64,000 nucleotides of DNA from Streptomyces sp. NBC_00569 (GTDB lineage: Bacteria > Actinomycetota > Actinomycetes > Streptomycetales > Streptomycetaceae): assembly GCF_036345255.1 (NCBI RefSeq), contig NZ_CP107783.1:9603001-9667000 (forward strand). The letters are read 5' to 3'. Below the pieces are notes generated by a model, which saw nothing but the letters and a program-made list of their open reading frames with translations, searched no databases and had not been told where the DNA came from. Positions 1-8,451 of the stretch are shown here, one piece after another (the stretch's first letter is position 1; each line of letters starts with the position of its first letter). Both the position numbers and the translations under genes were made by a program.

Positions 1-223
1 AGGTCCAGAAGAACAGCGGCCCGCCGAAGGAGTAGCCCAGGGAGAAGAACTGGAAGACCGTGGTCAGGACGGAGATGAAGGAGAACCCGGCGGCGAAGGA
101 CGCGTACCGTCCCATCTGCCGCCGTAGCTCCTGGCGGTAGCCGAAGGTGGCCAGCGTGCCGTCGTCCGTGAGGCCGGGCGGCGGAGGGGGAGGCGGTGTT
201 GTGGAATCTGTGGTCACGGTCAT
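1..223 (-). CDS. APC-family amino acid permease, N-terminus (runs off the window)
   Basis: Only the first 74 codons are inside the window; the rest lies beyond position 1. The start ATG is at 223-221. The N-terminus has a short proline run (residues 11-17), then a cytoplasmic stretch containing YRQELRR and the start of the first membrane helix (FAAGFSFISVLTTVFQFFSL), followed by GGPLFFW. This order, a basic RQELRR-type lead and then ASFAAGFSFIS, is typical of APC superfamily amino acid/choline permeases of actinobacteria, which are 12-helix inner-membrane importers. The substrate cannot be read from this part. A near-perfect inverted repeat lies about 37 bp upstream. Confidence 0.7.
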   Translation of the reverse strand, partial: MTVTTDSTTPPPPPPPGLTDDGTLATFGYRQELRRQMGRYASFAAGFSFISVLTTVFQFFSLGYSFGGPLFFWT

Positions 224-259
224 GGCGGTCCCCTGTCGCGGAGGCGTGATCCTGCGGAA

Positions 260-279
260 TTCCTGTCGTCCGACAGAAA
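260..279. promoter_or_regulatory. Inverted repeat in permease promoter
   Basis: CTGTCG-TC-CGACAG (263-276), extendable to 8 of 9 matched bases per arm, sits about 40 bp upstream of the permease start. The position fits an operator or a short stem in the leader. No regulator is identified. Confidence 0.35.
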
Positions 280-1032
280 TTAGGGACCACCCGTTTCTGC
301 GGGGTGTCGCAGCCGTGTCCGCTCCGTTAGTGACTCCTCTCCGTGGCGGGATGCCGCTCGGAGGCGGGCGATCGAGCCCGGCCACGCCATGTGGGGCACC
401 ATTCCTGGTTTGTCTCAGGGGGTGGTGGGTCCGAGGGGCGCCGAGCGCGGCACCAGAGACCATCGGTGAAGCCGGTGTGATCACGGACGTACGCGACCGC
501 GACCGACAGCGGCCCGCCCTTCCGGTATCCGTGCCGGAGAGGCGGGCCGTTCGACGTCCGCGGACAGTCGCGGAACGTCCGGTTTCGTCATGGTGGGGGC
601 CGTCGGCGTCGCCGACGCGCTCGGCGACGTCGGCCGCGATGCCGCCGACCGCCTCCGGCGCGGTGGCGGTGCCCGTTCCCTCGGAGACGCGGACGCAGAC
701 GCAGAAGCCGTACAGGTGCGGGCCGACGATGTTGGAGTGCTTCGTCGGCAACTGTCCAAATCCCAGGACAACTTGCCACGGCAATCAGGGCACCGCCTCA
801 GCCCACTCCCTCTAGTATCAGCGCGTGATTCCTGGGGGAAGGTCGGCAAGTGTGAGTGGGGAATTGGCGGGGCGGCTGCTGCGGTTGCGTGGTCCTGCCC
901 GGCCATCCGGGGTTCGCCGCCGGGATCGCCGAGATCGGGCTTCGGGTCCGCATGGCACGTGATCCGCGGCAAGTGCTTGATGTGATCGCCCACCGGCTCG
1001 GCTGCTGACCACCCGCTCTCTCATTCTCAGTC
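280..1032. other. Gene-free stretch
   Basis: About 750 bp between the permease and the serine hydrolase. Open frames exist on both strands but are Arg/Pro/Ala-rich shadow frames without a ribosome site or recognisable domain. A minus-strand frame around 590-780 reads like decayed coding sequence but has no start. I cannot support a gene here. Confidence 0.4.
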
Positions 1033-1048
1033 AAAGGAGCACTCCACC

Positions 1049-2272
1049 ATGTCCAACCGCGGCTTCTCCAAGGCAGGGCTGCACAGGGTGCACGACGTGC
1101 TGGCCCGGCATGTCGACTCAGGGAAGATTCCCGGGGTGGTCGCCCTCTTCAGCAAGGGTGACGAGACGCATGTCGAGACGATCGGGACGATGCGTCACGA
1201 CGGCGGCGCACCGATGCGCCGCGACACGATCTTCCGGATGGCCTCGACGTCCAAGCCGGTCTCGATCGCGGCGGCGATGGTCCTGCTCGACGAGTGCAGG
1301 CTGCGCCTCGACGACCCGGTGGAGCGCTGGCTGCCGGAACTCGCCGACCGTCAGGTGCTGAAACGGCTCGACGGCCCGCTGGACGAGACAGTGCCGGCCC
1401 GGCGGCCGATCACCGTACGGGACGTGCTGACCTCCACGTTCGGGCTCGGCATGGATATGACCGTGATCGGCACTCCGATCATGAACGCGGTCTTCGAGCA
1501 GGGGATCACCCCCAACATGCCGACGCCGATGCCCGAGCAGGACGAGTGGATGCGCCGTCTCGGCTCCCTCCCGTTGATGCACCAGCCCGGCGAGCGCTGG
1601 CAGTACCAGATCAGCAGCGACCTGGTCGGCGTGCTCGTCTCCAGGGTCACGGGCCAGTCGTTCGAGTCGTTCCTGCGCGAGCGGATCTTCGAGCCGCTGG
1701 GCATGAAGGACACCGGCTTCCATGTGCCCGGGGACCAGCTCGACCGGCTGCCGCCCCTGTACGCCCCCGACCCGGGGACCGGAGAGTTCCAGGTGTGGGA
1801 CGAGGCCGCGACGGGGCGCCACAGCACGCCTCCGGCGTTCCAGGGCGGCGGCGGTGGCCTGAACTCCACCGCCGACGACTACCACGCCTACTTCCGCATG
1901 CTGCTGAACCACGGGATGCACGAGGGCGAGCGGATCCTGTCCCGGGCCGCCGTCGAGCTGATGACCACCAACCGGCTCTCGCCCGAACAGCAGGCCGCCC
2001 GGCACGAGTTGGCCGTCAACAACGTCCATGTGTCCTTCGGCCAAGGGCAGCACGGCGGCTGGGGCTTCGGCATGGCGGTGCGTACCTATCGCGGTGACTA
2101 CGCGCCCATCGGCCAGTTCGGCTGGGACGGCGGAAGCGGCGCCTCGACGTACGCCGACCCGGTCAACGGGCTCACCGGGATCCTGCTCACCCAGGTCGGA
2201 GCGTCCGTCCCGGATCCGGTGCATCTCATGCTCGACTTCTGGACGACGCTCTACCAGGCGATCGACGACTGA
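1049..2272 (+). CDS. Serine hydrolase of the beta-lactamase (class C/EstB) family
   Basis: This 407-residue protein has the penicillin-binding-protein/beta-lactamase fold. The SxxK nucleophile motif is S66-T-S-K69, in the context FRMASTSKPVS. The second motif is Y186 in WQYQISSDLVG, a Y-x-S variant of YxN. A glycine-rich run, FQGGGGGLNS, sits where such proteins carry loops near the active site. There is no signal peptide, so it is probably cytoplasmic. Family members hydrolyse esters, short peptides or beta-lactams; sequence does not decide which, and the lack of an export signal argues against a secreted beta-lactamase. AAAGGAG at about 1033-1039 supports the ATG start. A strong terminator follows, so it is probably monocistronic. 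Confidence 0.88.
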   Translation: MSNRGFSKAGLHRVHDVLARHVDSGKIPGVVALFSKGDETHVETIGTMRHDGGAPMRRDTIFRMASTSKPVSIAAAMVLLDECRLRLDDPVERWLPELADRQVLKRLDGPLDETVPARRPITVRDVLTSTFGLGMDMTVIGTPIMNAVFEQGITPNMPTPMPEQDEWMRRLGSLPLMHQPGERWQYQISSDLVGVLVSRVTGQSFESFLRERIFEPLGMKDTGFHVPGDQLDRLPPLYAPDPGTGEFQVWDEAATGRHSTPPAFQGGGGGLNSTADDYHAYFRMLLNHGMHEGERILSRAAVELMTTNRLSPEQQAARHELAVNNVHVSFGQGQHGGWGFGMAVRTYRGDYAPIGQFGWDGGSGASTYADPVNGLTGILLTQVGASVPDPVHLMLDFWTTLYQAIDD

Positions 2273-2317
2273 CGCCGCCCACTCACCGTCAGCCGGGGTG
2301 ACGAGGCTCAGGTGATC

Positions 2318-2354
2318 CAGGGCCTGTCCGGCGCAACGTGCCGGACAGGCCCTG
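2318..2354. terminator. Perfect 14-bp stem terminator
   Basis: CAGGGCCTGTCCGG (2318-2331) and its exact reverse complement (2341-2354) enclose a 9-nt loop. It lies between two convergent genes, the serine hydrolase (+) and the DUF1062 gene (-), and can end transcription from both. Confidence 0.85.
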
Positions 2355-2368
2355 GTCTTGAGGAGAGC

Positions 2369-2917
2369 TCAGCGTTTGAGCGTGAAGGTGAAGTCGCCGG
2401 AGAGCCTGCCGCTCAGCCGGACTGCCGACACGAGCTTCCCCTCCGCGATCAGTCTCTCGACCTCGCCCCGCGAAAGACCGCAACCTTCAGCGATCAGTCG
2501 CACCGGCCGGACAGGGATCCGCGCCGCGAAGCGGACCGAGACGTCGATCACCTCGAGGTCCAGGTGATCCGATCCGCCGGTGTCGAGGCGCCAGGCATTG
2601 TCCCAGTCGAGGGCGATGCGATTACGGCGCTGCACGACCGGATCCTGGAGCAACTCGGCCGCCAGACCACGGTCGTTGTCATGCATCCGGTCCAGCATCT
2701 CAGGTCGTACGGAGCGCACATGCGCGCGCTCCAGAACCGAGAGTTTTGCCGTGTCCCCGCAAGCAGTACAGAGCACGAGGAGCCAGGCGTCGAGGAGCTT
2801 GTGGTGTGCGTTGACGCGGAATTTGCCGTTCGCCCTGAAGCGCTCGGACGCGCAGGTGTGGCAACGGCGAAGGACGAGCGGCAGGCAGGTGGGCATGACC
2901 ACCCAGCTATTGAGCAC
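2369..2917 (-). CDS. DUF1062 domain protein
   Basis: This 182-residue protein matches the DUF1062 pattern. It has an N-terminal zinc-ribbon-like pair, CHTCAS (residues about 19-24), a second pair in LVLCTACGD, the block FRVNAHHKLLDAWLL between them, then a helical C-terminal half with DNDRGLAAELLQDP. Four cysteines arranged as two CxxC knuckles suggest metal binding. The C-terminal GLSRGEVERLIAEGKL resembles an S4/HTH-like helical pair, so nucleic-acid contact is possible but is inference. The biochemical role of the family is unknown to me. The gene is convergent with the serine hydrolase and separated from it by the 2318-2354 terminator. Confidence 0.82.
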   Translation of the reverse strand: MLNSWVVMPTCLPLVLRRCHTCASERFRANGKFRVNAHHKLLDAWLLVLCTACGDTAKLSVLERAHVRSVRPEMLDRMHDNDRGLAAELLQDPVVQRRNRIALDWDNAWRLDTGGSDHLDLEVIDVSVRFAARIPVRPVRLIAEGCGLSRGEVERLIAEGKLVSAVRLSGRLSGDFTFTLKR

Positions 2918-3172
2918 AGAAGTACACCGGTTTCAGTGAGAAGTCCGCAGCAAGAAGCAGCGCGGCGCAACAAGCGCGACGCGCGACGAATCAGCACTCG
3001 GGGGGTCTCACACGGTGTACAACGGGACGTCCTTGCCTGGGCGACTTGGTCCGGCAGCACAGTAATGGTGGACAGCGACGCTGTTCCACTGGTTTTCGAA
3101 CACCTCACCGCCAGACTCCGTCCGGCGGAACACGGAGCAAGCCGCAGCCGGGGAAAGGGGGGCGATCCCGTC

Positions 3173-4090
3173 ATGAAGGCAGTGCGGTTCCATGAGTACG
3201 GCGAGATCGATGTGCTGCGGGTGGAGGAGGTGGAGCGCCCGGCGCCCGGCCCCGGGCAGGTGCTGGTAGAGGTCCGCGCGACCGGGATCCAGCCCGGCGA
3301 GGTGATGATCCGCAAGGGCGCGCGGCACGAACGCCGGCCGGCCGCGTTCCCCTCCGGGCAGGGCAGTGACCTGGCCGGCGTCGTGGTGGAGATCGGCGTA
3401 CAGGTGCGCGGCTTAGCGGTGGGCGATGAGGTCCTGGGCTTCACCCATGGCAGAGCGAGCCAAGCGGAGTTCGTCGTGGTCGACGATGTGAACGTGGTCT
3501 CCCGTCCGAAGGAGCTGCCCTGGGACGTGGCCGGGGCCCTGTACGTGGCTGGCACGACCGCGTACGCCACCGTGTTCGCGGTGGACCCGGGACCGGCCGA
3601 CACGGTCGTGGTGTCCGGTGCGACAGGTGGCGTCGGGTCGCTTGCCGTGCAGCTCGCCCGGCGGCGCGGTGCCACGGTGATCGGGCTGGCGAGCGAGCGG
3701 AACCATGCCTGGCTGAAGGACCGTGGTGTCGTCCCGGTCGAGTACGGGGAAGGCGCCGCCGAGCGGATCCGGCAGGCCGCCGGCGGGAACGTCGACGCGT
3801 TCATCGACACGTTCGGCGACGGCTATGTGGACCTGGCTGTGGAGCTGGGCGTGCGGCCCGAGCGCATCAACACGATCCGCGACTGGCAGGCTGCGGCCAG
3901 GGTCGGCGCGCGGACCTACGGAGAAGGCTCGGCGGCATGCGCGGTCGTGCTCGGCGAGCTGGCCCGGCTCGCAGCATGCGGGGAGTTGGAGGTGCCGATC
4001 GCCCGCACCTACCCGCTGGAGCGCGTGCGAGACGCGTTCCGCGAGCTGGAACGTGGGCACACCCACGGAAAGGTCGTGCTCCGTCCATAG
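3173..4090 (+). CDS. NADP-dependent quinone oxidoreductase-like MDR protein
   Basis: This is a zinc-free medium-chain dehydrogenase/reductase of 305 residues. The N-terminal GroES-like domain starts MKAVRFHEYG and contains QPGEVMIRKG. The Rossmann domain has the VSGATGGVGSLAVQLARRRGA motif typical of the quinone oxidoreductase branch. Catalytic zinc ligands of alcohol dehydrogenases are absent. The family reduces quinones or activated alkenes with NADPH in the cytoplasm. The open frame extends far upstream, but homology begins at ATG 3173 with a GA-rich AAAGGGGGG ribosome site before it; the upstream part is antisense to the DUF1062 gene. The C-terminal HTHGKVVLRP is the normal family ending, so the gene is complete. 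Confidence 0.88.
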   Translation: MKAVRFHEYGEIDVLRVEEVERPAPGPGQVLVEVRATGIQPGEVMIRKGARHERRPAAFPSGQGSDLAGVVVEIGVQVRGLAVGDEVLGFTHGRASQAEFVVVDDVNVVSRPKELPWDVAGALYVAGTTAYATVFAVDPGPADTVVVSGATGGVGSLAVQLARRRGATVIGLASERNHAWLKDRGVVPVEYGEGAAERIRQAAGGNVDAFIDTFGDGYVDLAVELGVRPERINTIRDWQAAARVGARTYGEGSAACAVVLGELARLAACGELEVPIARTYPLERVRDAFRELERGHTHGKVVLRP

Positions 4091-4262
4091 CACCGGGCGG
4101 CCGAGGCGAGCATCGAGCAGATACCCCCAAAGCATCAACGCAGTGTCCCCGCCGACGTCCAGATGACTGTCCGTCAAGTGGCCGCCGGCAGGGAAAGCAG
4201 CGCAGGTCACCACCGCAACAAGCGTCAGGAGCAGCGAGCGGCTGCTGCTAGATTCGTCCGCC

Positions 4263-4664
4263 ATGCGATCACGTGAGTACGACCTTGACTTCCGCGACCG
4301 GGCCAGTCGGATACGCGCCTGGGGTGTCGGCCTGTTGGCCTTGGCGGCGCTTCTGTGGACATGGTGTGCCGTGCTGCTCCTCTTCCCGTACCAGGTCGAT
4401 GAGGAGCCGGGCGACCGATACCCCCGCGAGTGCGAATCACGGTTGCTGACGGAGCGCGGTACCGCCAACGAAGGCCTGCAGAACGGTGATTGGTGTCAGA
4501 ACGAACGTGACTGGCCCGAGGCGCTGGCCGTACTCGGGTTGTCCATGCCGGTGTCGGCCGCCGGCGTGGCACTGTTCACGAGCGGCAGCCTGAGCAGACG
4601 CATGAGCGCCCACGCCGAGGCGATGCGTGAGCTGGACAAGATCGCCGACTCGCGGAAGGCATAG
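4263..4664 (+). CDS. Small two-helix membrane protein of unknown function
   Basis: This 133-residue protein has a charged N-terminus (RSREYDLDFRDRASRIR), a first membrane helix at about 21-42 (VGLLALAALLWTWCAVLLL), and an acidic external loop with two cysteines about 20 residues apart (ECESR and DWCQNE) that could form a disulphide. A second helix at about 87-107 is followed by a basic/acidic cytoplasmic tail with AMRELDKIADSRKA. No domain family is recognised. The gene stands alone between an MDR enzyme and a remnant. The composition and two clean helices make a real membrane protein likely. Its job is unknown. Confidence 0.6.
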   Translation: MRSREYDLDFRDRASRIRAWGVGLLALAALLWTWCAVLLLFPYQVDEEPGDRYPRECESRLLTERGTANEGLQNGDWCQNERDWPEALAVLGLSMPVSAAGVALFTSGSLSRRMSAHAEAMRELDKIADSRKA

Positions 4665-4745
4665 CCTCCGCTGTCGGCAGAACCTGCAACTCGGCTTTGA
4701 ACGGGGCCTTCGCGCGAGGCGGGCTCAGCGCCGGTAGCGGCTGCG

Positions 4746-4898
4746 CTAGAGGCAGTCCGACGGATAGTCCTTCGCCGACGCGCGCTTGTCGAGGCACATG
4801 CGGACGATCGCGGCTTCACGGCGTGCGGACGCCAGCTCGGTGAAGGTGATTCCTTCGCCGGCATCGCATGCGCCGGTGAGGCCGGGCCGGACCCCAGT
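4746..4898 (-). pseudogene. C-terminal remnant of a small protein
   Basis: A minus-strand frame of about 50 codons ends in RMCLDKRASAKDYPSDCL and reads like coding sequence (DAGEGITFTELASARREAA). It begins directly after an in-frame TGA and has no usable start codon. It looks like the surviving C-terminus of an unidentified gene. Confidence 0.3.
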
Positions 4899-5037
4899 TC
4901 ATGTCGCTCGGAGTCGAGAGGGTGCGCGGCGATTCCCGGTGCGGGTCGCCACCACCATGTCGGCATCTGTAAAGCCTCAGCGGCGGCGTTGGAAGCGGTC
5001 TGTCACGCCGCTGGATGCCTTGGGTAGCGTTCGGTCG

Positions 5038-5694
5038 GTGGAACTGGGACCGAACACAGATGACTGGCTGGCAGATACGCGGACGTCTTATGACACCGTG
5101 GCTTCGAGTTACGCAGAGCTGACACGTCACCTCTTGGACGAGACACCCGAAGAACGCGCGGTCCTGGCTCGGTTCGCCGACCTGGTGCGTGTCCGAGGCG
5201 GCGGGCCGGTCGTGGACGTGGGGTGCGGGACGGGCAGGATCACGGGTCACCTGCGGAAGCTGGAACTGGACGCGTTCGGCATCGATCTGTCACCGGGAAT
5301 GATCGATGCGGCCCGTCGTGATCACCCTGGTGTGCGGTTCGATCTCGGCTCGATGACGGATCTCGACTTGGCTGATGCCTCGGTAGCCGGTCTGGTCGCC
5401 TGGTACTCACTGATCCACATTCCGGACGGCGAGATCGGCTCGGTTCTCACACACTTCCGTCGGGTGCTTCGGCCGGGCGCGCCGCTCCTGCTCAGCTTCC
5501 ATGTCGGCGACGAGTCGACATGGAAGACCGAGGGTTATGGCGGGCATCCGATGAGGGTCTATGTCCATCGGCGGCAGCATGACCGGATGATCGAGTGGCT
5601 CGGCGAAGCCGGCTTCGCCGTCGAGACGCACAAGACCCTCACCTCCGCCGAGAGCAGGCTGGGAGGCGTCATCCTCGCGCGTCGTCAGCCCTGA
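5038..5694 (+). CDS. Class I SAM-dependent methyltransferase
   Basis: This 218-residue protein has SAM motif I as VVDVGCGTGRITGHL, motif II acid in AFGIDLSPGMID, and post-motif LRPGAPLLLSFHVG. The family transfers a methyl group from S-adenosylmethionine; the acceptor cannot be inferred. The frame is open to 4786, but homology begins near ELGPNTDDWLADTRTSYDTVASSYAE, so I place the start at GTG 5038. The upstream codons are Arg/Ser-rich and unlike a protein. It lacks neighbours of a biosynthetic pathway. The C-terminus ARRQP just passes the expected end of the fold, so the gene is complete. Confidence 0.85.
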   Translation: MELGPNTDDWLADTRTSYDTVASSYAELTRHLLDETPEERAVLARFADLVRVRGGGPVVDVGCGTGRITGHLRKLELDAFGIDLSPGMIDAARRDHPGVRFDLGSMTDLDLADASVAGLVAWYSLIHIPDGEIGSVLTHFRRVLRPGAPLLLSFHVGDESTWKTEGYGGHPMRVYVHRRQHDRMIEWLGEAGFAVETHKTLTSAESRLGGVILARRQP

Positions 5695-6184
5695 GCCGCT
5701 CCGCCGCCGCCCTGACGACGTCTGCAGGGTCGAACGGCCTGTCGTCGTACGGCCCGGTGTGGGGAAGCCGGCGCATGGGCCCGCGCAGCCCCGGGAGATC
5801 GGTGTGCGGGCTCGGGCGATGCTCGCGGACTGCGTCGGTGCACCGGACGTGTGCAGGTCCCGCCGTACTCCAGATGGAGCAGAGCGCGCTGTCGGCCTGC
5901 CGTCCCGGGTGGGCAGAAGCACCCGGCGATGTCCTCAAGGTCTGGCCCTTCCCGCGGCTCAGATCCAGGAGAGGGCCGACTCACCGCAGCCATGACCGAA
6001 CACCGCGACAACAGGGTCGAGGCTGTGCCCGTCGGCATTCGTCCCGCCGCTTCGCAGCCGTCCATGCGTTCGACGCGGATCGGGAGGTCGCAGGGCGCCG
6101 GGACGTGAGAGTGGGCAGGCGAGGCAGGGCTGATCAACGGAACATGGGGGGAGCGGGAAGGCAGAGTGCGCCGAGCAGACGGGA
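5695..6184. other. Gene-free stretch
   Basis: About 490 bp between the methyltransferase and the PP2C gene. A minus-strand frame near the methyltransferase end contains RLPHTGPYDDRPFDPADVV and could be a remnant, but it has no start or family match. I see no stem, repeat or RNA gene. Confidence 0.35.
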
Positions 6185-7984
6185 GTGCCGCAGGTGGGTG
6201 GCGGGCGCGAGCACGGCAATTCCGAGGAGTACGAAGTCGAGATGCGTCAGGTCGCGACTCTCAACCGTTTGGCGGGCCCGACCCTCGACGGGTCAGGCAA
6301 CGTGTCCGAGCGGATGCGCCACCGCGGAGCCGACCTGCTCGTGACGGGGAACTCCCTGGCCCGGGCCACATCCCTCGGGGAGGCGCTGACCCTGATCTCC
6401 CAGCTGGCCGACGCCACCCTGCCGCTGTGCGGTCAGGCGGTGTTCCGGGCGGACCGCGAGTTCCTGAAGTGCGTGGGCCAGGTCGGCTTCCGCGACGGCG
6501 AGGGCGACGCGCTGCGACTGCCCCTGGGCACGATCCACCCGGCCGCGCAGGTGGCCCGGACCGGGCGCCCCGTCTTCCTGGCCTCCCCGCAGGAGTATCG
6601 CGATCGCTTCCCGTCCGCCTGGCAGCTCGACGGACAGACGGGGTGTGAGGCCTGGGCCTTCCTGCCCCTGACGACGTACAGCCAGCTCACCGGCGTATGG
6701 ATGGCGGCCTTCGACGCCCCGGTACAGATGGCCGACGGTTTCGGCCCCTTGCTGGTGACCATGGCCCGTTTGCTCAGCCAGAGCATCGAGCAGTCGTACG
6801 ACGGCCAGGCGGACCGCGCGCTCTCCCAGGGGCTGCGCAGCAGCATGAGCCGGATCGCCCCCGGTGTCGACGGCCTCACCGTGGCCGCCCGGTACGTGCC
6901 CACCGGCGGGGGACTCATGGTCGGCGGTGACTGGTTCGACAGCATTCTCCTGCCCAACGGGCGCCTCGGAGTGGTGATCGGCGATGTCCAGGGTCACGAT
7001 GTGCAGGCCGCCGGGCTGATGTCGCAACTGCGCACCGCCATCCACGCCTACGCCGCCGAGGGCCACGGCCCGGACGCCGTTCTGGTACGCGCGTCCCGCT
7101 TCCTGACGTCACTGGGCGAAGGCCGCTTCGCCACCTGTATCTACCTGGAGGCCGATCCCGCCACCGGCATCCTGCGCATCGCCCGGGCCGGGCACCCGCA
7201 TCCCGTGCTGCGCCTGCCCGACGGCACCTGTCTGCTGAAGCACGTGCGGGGCGGCCTGCCCCTCGGGCTCGACCTCGGGGAGGACGACTACCCGGTCAGC
7301 GTCGTCTCCCTGCGCGAGAACGAGATCCTCATGCTCTGCACGGACGGTCTCATCGAGTCCGGCGGCCACGACATGTACTCCGGTTGGCTCCGTGTGCGCA
7401 ACGCGCTCACCCCAGGCGGTCCTGAAGATCTCGACAGCCTGGCCGACCGGCTTCTGAGCGCGGTCGTGGCTCCGGCCCCCGCACAGGCGGGAGACCAGCC
7501 CGGTGCCTCCTTCACGGAGGACGACATCGCGATGCTGCTCCTGCGCCGAGACCCGTCGGATGTGCATGCGAACCGGACCGGGAGGCACCTGCGCTTCACC
7601 CTCGAACAGGATCAGGCCCAGGGCCTCGCCGACGCACGGATCGAATTCCAGGGCCTGCTCCACGACTGGGGGCGGCCGGAGCAGGTCGACACGGTCCTCC
7701 TGCTCGTCTCCGAACTCCTCGGGAACGTACTGATCCACACCGAACATGCCGCCGTCCTCCGGGCCGAAATCAGCGGCGCCGCCCAAGGCCGGCGACGACT
7801 GCGCGTGGAGGTCACCGACCGCAGCGACGAGGTCCCGCACCGGCGCGCCCCCGGAGAACTCTCCTCCTCCGGTCGCGGCCTCGTCCTGCTCGACGTGTTG
7901 GCGCACCGGTGGAACATCCGCCCCGAACCGGAGGGGAAGACGGTCTGGTTCGAAATCGACGAGGAGGGCCCGGAGGAGCCCTGA
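6185..7984 (+). CDS. GAF / PP2C-SpoIIE phosphatase / ATPase signalling protein
   Basis: This 599-residue protein has three modules in order. A GAF-like sensor spans about 40-210. A SpoIIE-type PP2C phosphatase domain (about 225-450) carries the metal-binding VGGDWFD, VIGDVQGHD and LCTDGLIE motifs. A C-terminal GHKL ATPase (about 465-595) has an N-box variant, VSELLGNVLIHT, and a G-box, SGRGLVLLD. This build is common in Streptomyces and is thought to control partner-switching: the phosphatase resets anti-anti-sigma factors and the RsbW-like ATPase can bind or phosphorylate them. The start is uncertain: GTG 6185 gives the longest frame, while ATG 6242 (MRQVATLN) is the first methionine before conserved sequence. 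No anti-anti-sigma gene is adjacent. Confidence 0.88.
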   Translation: MPQVGGGREHGNSEEYEVEMRQVATLNRLAGPTLDGSGNVSERMRHRGADLLVTGNSLARATSLGEALTLISQLADATLPLCGQAVFRADREFLKCVGQVGFRDGEGDALRLPLGTIHPAAQVARTGRPVFLASPQEYRDRFPSAWQLDGQTGCEAWAFLPLTTYSQLTGVWMAAFDAPVQMADGFGPLLVTMARLLSQSIEQSYDGQADRALSQGLRSSMSRIAPGVDGLTVAARYVPTGGGLMVGGDWFDSILLPNGRLGVVIGDVQGHDVQAAGLMSQLRTAIHAYAAEGHGPDAVLVRASRFLTSLGEGRFATCIYLEADPATGILRIARAGHPHPVLRLPDGTCLLKHVRGGLPLGLDLGEDDYPVSVVSLRENEILMLCTDGLIESGGHDMYSGWLRVRNALTPGGPEDLDSLADRLLSAVVAPAPAQAGDQPGASFTEDDIAMLLLRRDPSDVHANRTGRHLRFTLEQDQAQGLADARIEFQGLLHDWGRPEQVDTVLLLVSELLGNVLIHTEHAAVLRAEISGAAQGRRRLRVEVTDRSDEVPHRRAPGELSSSGRGLVLLDVLAHRWNIRPEPEGKTVWFEIDEEGPEEP

Positions 7985-8286
7985 CCCGCGGCCGGTCGAG
8001 CGACTCCGCTCATGTCTCCGCCACGTCCGTGAGCCGTGCGGTCACCCGCACCGGCGGCGACGAGGCCGGGCCGGCTCACGACGACGGGGCGCTCGCTGAG
8101 GGGCGCGGCGAGATCCCGGAGCGGCCGACCCCGGTGACGCGAGCGGAGCGCGCCCCTGTTGCCGGTCTCCGAAAGGAATCGCCGCGCTGCTCATGTTCCG
8201 CTGTTGCTTCAGGGCTCAATGAAGCAGCGGGCGCAGGGATCCGGCGAGCGGCCGACAGAGATTTTCAGCGTGCTCTTGCGAGGAAC
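7985..8286. other. Gene-free stretch before the TnpB element
   Basis: About 300 bp without a supportable gene. It holds one imperfect stem around 8200-8232 (TGCTTCA ... TGAAGCA arms). Confidence 0.35.
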
Positions 8287-8394
8287 CCCGGGGGGTTCAC
8301 CCCCGGGAGGAATCGCTTCCGGTGACGGCGATGCTCCGCATCGCCGCGGCAACGGGCGCGGAGCGCCCGCAAGAAACCGGGCCGGAGTGCCCGG
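8287..8394. repeat. Four consecutive stem-loops (possible IS605 left end)
   Basis: Four hairpins follow one another: 8287-8307 (8-bp arms), 8326-8346 (9-bp arms, TCC loop), 8353-8369 (7-bp arms) and about 8377-8394 (6-bp arms). They lie 60-165 bp upstream of the tnpB reading frame. IS200/IS605 elements carry subterminal hairpins at their ends, so one or more may be the left end; the number of stems is more than that needs. Confidence 0.4.
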
Positions 8395-8451
8395 TGAGGA
8401 ATGTGCGTTGTTCGAATGCCGGTATATCGGGAGGCAGGTAACGTCGCGGTC

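Noticed and set aside
224..1048. Several frames on both strands before the serine hydrolase
   Set aside because: Arg/Pro/Ala-rich, mutually overlapping, no ribosome site or family match.
2312..3172. Upstream extension of the quinone oxidoreductase frame (a 592-codon open frame)
   Set aside because: The first 287 codons are antisense to the DUF1062 gene and have no homology; high-GC DNA leaves such frames open. The start at 3173 fits the family.
4786..5037. N-terminal extension of the first methyltransferase
   Set aside because: Residues 1-84 are Arg/Ser-rich without homology; the GTG at 5038 fits the family start.
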